A stretch of 31,610 nucleotides of DNA from a virus: the IMG/VR virus record IMGVR_UViG_3300042471_000332, positions 1 to 31,610 of that record; one strand, 5' to 3'. Positions within the stretch are counted from its first letter, which is position 1. The number at the start of each line of letters is the position of its first letter. Made by a program: the position numbers and the translations under genes. The notes below the pieces were generated by a model that was not told the DNA's origin, did no database searches, and saw only the letters and a program-made list of their open reading frames with translations. Below are positions 28,830 to 31,610 of this stretch, piece by piece.

Positions 28830-31448
28830 ATGCCGCAAAAACTGGTTACGGCAACTAACCCAGAAACCAACGAAAATATTGTGTTGGTGGATGGCGAGTG
28901 GAAACCTTACACGCAGTCTGCAACCGACAAAAGCGGCAGAGCAGCCTTTTTGGTTGATAACAAATGGGTTGCCGAAGAAGCGCCGCCGCCGACTTATGGG
29001 CAAAAAGTTCTTGGCAGTGCCGCCAAAATTGCCCGCGAAGTCGTAAACCCTGTATTGGCGCCTTACGCCACGGTTGGTGGCGCTGGTTTTGCTGCTGGCG
29101 GTCCAATCGGCAGCGCGATTGCGTTAGGCGGGTTGGCTGCGGGCGACATTGCGACAAGCCTTGTTGGGATGAAAACTCCGTCACAAGCCATCCGAGAGTT
29201 GTACGGTGACGAGATTATTGGCGAGCCAACAAGTCAAGGTACTCGCGCCTTACGCACGGTTGGGGAATTCGCTGTTCCTGCATCAGCAGGTTCGCGTGTT
29301 GCCGAAACATTTGCAAGCGGAGTTCGCCCAACAGCAGATTTAACGGCTGACCTTGCAAGGCAAATTGAATTTCGCCAACCGGCAAACGCAATTGAAAATT
29401 ACTTGCTAACAACGCTTGGTAAATCTCAGCAAGCCCCCGTTGGGCCGGGAACCACGCAAAATGTTCTTTCGGTGTTGGCAAAAAACCCCTCCATACAAAC
29501 CACATCTGCGGCTGCCGGTGGCGCTGCCGTTGCGGGAACTGAGTATCTTGGCGGCGATCCGTATGCTCAATTAGCCGCCGGATTGGTTGGCGGCATGGTC
29601 CCAAGCGCAGCAGCAGCCGGAACCAAGGCTATAGGCCAGAAGTTGTATTCCCTGACCGAGCCGCTTTCTAAGAGTGGATTAGAGCGCGTTCGATCAAGAG
29701 CATTGCTGGAGTCATTTAATAACGACCCCATGAGGTTGCAAGCCGCAATCGACATGCTTGAATCTGGCATGACGCCAGAGCAGGTTGCTGTTCGCACAAA
29801 CAACTCTTCCTTTGCCTCGTTACTAGCGACCACTCGATACGCCAAACCAAATGTCTCTGACATGTATCGCGCCCGTGATGCGGCTGTCAATCAGCGTATG
29901 GAAAACGAATTGGCGGATGTGAACCGCCGATTGGCTAATGAAGCAGGCCGCTTGGAATCGCAAGCAATCATATTGCCTCGCGGAGTTCCGGGCGCTGATC
30001 AGCCCCGCATGGGCCGTCAAATTACTGTTGCCCGTGAACAAGAGATTGAAAAGGTGCGTCGTGAAGTGGTGCGCCCTGCTTATGAGGCGGCATTTAACGC
30101 GGCACCAGATTCGTTCAGCATTGAGCCGGTAATTATTGCTGCGCGACAGATTGAGTCTGATCCGCTTACCCGATTGAATCCGAACTTGGCTGAGAAAACA
30201 TCTCAAATCCTTAGCGAATACAAGTTTACGATGCCGAGAGATGTTGACGCAGGATTTGGCAGCGTAGGTGGCGAGCGTCCGCCTGCACGACCAGTTCCGC
30301 CTCAAGTTACTCTTGAAGGCGCTGATAGCATTATTAAGGCTATCAACATGGACGTTGCTAAGTTGTTGGGTAAGACCGACAGCGAGTCCCTTAAAACCTT
30401 GTCGAACTTGTATAAGTTGCGTAACGCGGTAGACGAATCAATTAAGGCTGGCGTACCTGAAAAAGCCAATTCGCTTTATAAAGAAGCCCTTAATTTGTAT
30501 CAAACGCGGATTGCTGCGCCGTTTAGAGAAGGCTGGGTTGCCAACCTTGAGCGAGAAGGCGCTACCGGCGTGCAAATGGTCGCTCCGGCTAAGGTCGTTT
30601 CCACCATTATTAATCCCGCCGACCCAGACAATGCCCGTCGATTTGTGCTTGCGTTGGGCGACAACAAGAGGGCTATGGCTGCCACCAAGGCTGGCATCCT
30701 AGACCTGTATAAACAAAAAGTCGTCAAGGGCGCGAAGATAGCGCCTGAAGACCACGAAAAGTTTATGCGCGACCACGCCGCTGCGCTTGGCATATTAGAT
30801 AACGCTGGCATGGGCATCCGCGCCGAACTGAACAAGTTTGGTAAGGTCGCCACAAGCGTTGAAGGGCGTCAATCTCGGTTAGAAGACTTAACGCGTTATG
30901 TTAATGAAAAAACTGCTGGATTGACGGCAACGCCAGAGCAATCGGCAAGAAACGTAACAGCGGCTGCGCTTGATGAGCCGGGCGTGCGTCAGGTTGTTGA
31001 TGAAATTAATCGCACGCTAAATGACCAGCGTGCCTTTGTAAAACTTGTAAACGACGCATCTCGATCAAGCGGAGTCGGCCCCGGCAAGATTGTCGCGCAA
31101 GACCGTGAGTTGCCTCCTTTCTTGGACAGCAACGTCATGCTGGCTAACTGGATCATTGCCCGACTCAAGGGCAAGTTAGACACCAAACAAGCGGCTGACT
31201 TGGCCGTTGAATTGCTTAACTCTAATACTGCCGCTCGCGCTCTTGGTAACGCGCTTGAGGATCGAATCAGCGTATTCGGAACTCGGCGCAAGGCTTATCA
31301 GCGTGGCGCGGTTGGAGAGGCGTTGTTTTCCCCTTATAAGTTCCCACCTGCCCTTGCCATCACACCGCAAGTTCCGGCTGCTATTAGCAGAGAAGATCGG
31401 AACAAGTTGAGAAGGGAAGAGCAAAACCGTAACGCCCTAGCGAGGTAG
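28830..31448 (+). CDS. putative large DNA-ejection protein 3 (P22 gp16-like position)
   Basis: 872-aa protein. N-terminus with two short repeats (NPETNENIVLVDGEWKPYT and AAFLVDNKWVAEE), then a Gly/Ala-rich hydrophobic stretch (GGAGFAAGGPIGSAIALGGL, about 86-105) and another (GGAAVAGTEYLGGD, AAGLVGGMVPSAAAAG) that could enter a membrane. The rest is long charged helices (RMENELADVNRRLANEAGRL, LSNLYKLRNAVDESIKAGV). This is the pattern of the largest internal ejection protein of podoviruses. P22 gp16 is 609 aa. A lytic transglycosylase domain was looked for and not seen. Confidence 0.7.
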   Translation: MPQKLVTATNPETNENIVLVDGEWKPYTQSATDKSGRAAFLVDNKWVAEEAPPPTYGQKVLGSAAKIAREVVNPVLAPYATVGGAGFAAGGPIGSAIALGGLAAGDIATSLVGMKTPSQAIRELYGDEIIGEPTSQGTRALRTVGEFAVPASAGSRVAETFASGVRPTADLTADLARQIEFRQPANAIENYLLTTLGKSQQAPVGPGTTQNVLSVLAKNPSIQTTSAAAGGAAVAGTEYLGGDPYAQLAAGLVGGMVPSAAAAGTKAIGQKLYSLTEPLSKSGLERVRSRALLESFNNDPMRLQAAIDMLESGMTPEQVAVRTNNSSFASLLATTRYAKPNVSDMYRARDAAVNQRMENELADVNRRLANEAGRLESQAIILPRGVPGADQPRMGRQITVAREQEIEKVRREVVRPAYEAAFNAAPDSFSIEPVIIAARQIESDPLTRLNPNLAEKTSQILSEYKFTMPRDVDAGFGSVGGERPPARPVPPQVTLEGADSIIKAINMDVAKLLGKTDSESLKTLSNLYKLRNAVDESIKAGVPEKANSLYKEALNLYQTRIAAPFREGWVANLEREGATGVQMVAPAKVVSTIINPADPDNARRFVLALGDNKRAMAATKAGILDLYKQKVVKGAKIAPEDHEKFMRDHAAALGILDNAGMGIRAELNKFGKVATSVEGRQSRLEDLTRYVNEKTAGLTATPEQSARNVTAAALDEPGVRQVVDEINRTLNDQRAFVKLVNDASRSSGVGPGKIVAQDRELPPFLDSNVMLANWIIARLKGKLDTKQAADLAVELLNSNTAARALGNALEDRISVFGTRRKAYQRGAVGEALFSPYKFPPALAITPQVPAAISREDRNKLRREEQNRNALAR

Positions 31449-31490
31449 TCATGCTGCAAGGCGCACTCAAGTTAAGTTCGGAGAAGTGAC

Positions 31491-31610
31491 GTGGACTATC
31501 AGGCGGCTTTCAACATTGCGGTGGCAGTTGCAGCAGCGTTTGGCGGTTGGACCTTGCGCTCGATTACGACGAGCCTAGAGAACCTTCAGCGCGACCACAA
31601 AGAGATGATG
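31491..31610 (+). CDS. N-terminus of small membrane protein, probable XhlA/holin-like (3' partial)
   Basis: GTG start with CGGAG seven bases upstream. The first 40 residues (MDYQAAFNIAVAVAAAFGGW, then TLRSITTSLENLQRDHKEMM) show one short membrane-spanning helix followed by the beginning of a coiled coil. Phage lysis-cassette proteins of the hemolysin-XhlA type have this layout, and a lysis module is expected here after the ejection genes. The window ends inside the gene, so the identity is tentative. Confidence 0.65.
   Translation, partial: MDYQAAFNIAVAVAAAFGGWTLRSITTSLENLQRDHKEMM

Noticed and set aside
31451-31489. 12-aa frame between the last ejection gene and the XhlA-like gene
   Set aside because: Too short, no upstream ribosome-binding site; it probably just carries the leader of the next gene.
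1-31610. Integrase, transposase, anti-defence or DGR (reverse transcriptase) genes near the adhesins
   Set aside because: No frame on either strand shows the required motifs, so no mobile element or diversity-generating system is claimed.

Overview
This window is most of the structural half of a tailed double-stranded DNA phage with P22-like (podovirus) architecture. It carries a P22-type portal, scaffold, coat protein, gp4-like and gp10-like head-completion/tail-hub proteins and three putative ejection proteins. These set the class; the host is probably a Gram-negative bacterium, but nothing in the sequence names it. No integrase, CI-like repressor or tRNA gene was recognised, so the lifestyle is open. 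Both ends are cut: the first gene appears to continue to the left, and the last gene (probable lysis accessory protein) runs off the right edge.

Layout. (1) 1-1346, plus strand: C-terminal part of a DUF5906/SF3-type primase-helicase. (2) 1348-1363: bidirectional terminator between converging units. (3) 5278 down to 1368, minus strand: a compressed operon of about 18 tiny genes (20-156 aa), mostly of unknown function, with one helix-turn-helix protein and one small membrane protein. Genes in its distal (left) part are joined by ATGA or GTGA overlaps; genes in its proximal (right) part share a repeated ribosome-binding leader. The one larger gap inside the operon (3826-3902) is filled by a sequence matching the complete conserved core of a type II (circularly permuted) hammerhead ribozyme. 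(4) 5279-6176: a 0.9-kb control region with an inverted repeat over the first ribosome-binding site, two DnaA-box-like sites, an array of four GTTGC-N6-GCAAC palindromes and an AT tract. (5) 6177-31610, plus strand: the morphogenesis operon.

Order of the morphogenesis operon: a small Cys-rich protein, small terminase, a lysozyme-like protein, large terminase, four small (mostly basic) proteins, portal, DUF5856-like protein, then a roughly 6-kb receptor-binding cassette (CBM/LamG-like fiber, second fiber, pectate-lyase-fold tailspike and three small companions). This is followed by scaffold, coat, decoration-like proteins, gp4-like and gp10-like proteins, a tail-needle-like protein, two further fiber proteins, two unknown proteins and the ejection proteins. 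The receptor-binding cassette separates portal from scaffold/coat, which are adjacent in P22. A fifth copy of the GTTGC-N6-GCAAC palindrome lies at the tailspike/scaffold gap, linking the control region to capsid expression.

Most exciting element: the putative hammerhead ribozyme at 3844-3905 (minus strand). Next: the shared palindrome at two control points, and the repeated translation-initiation modules of the small-gene operon.
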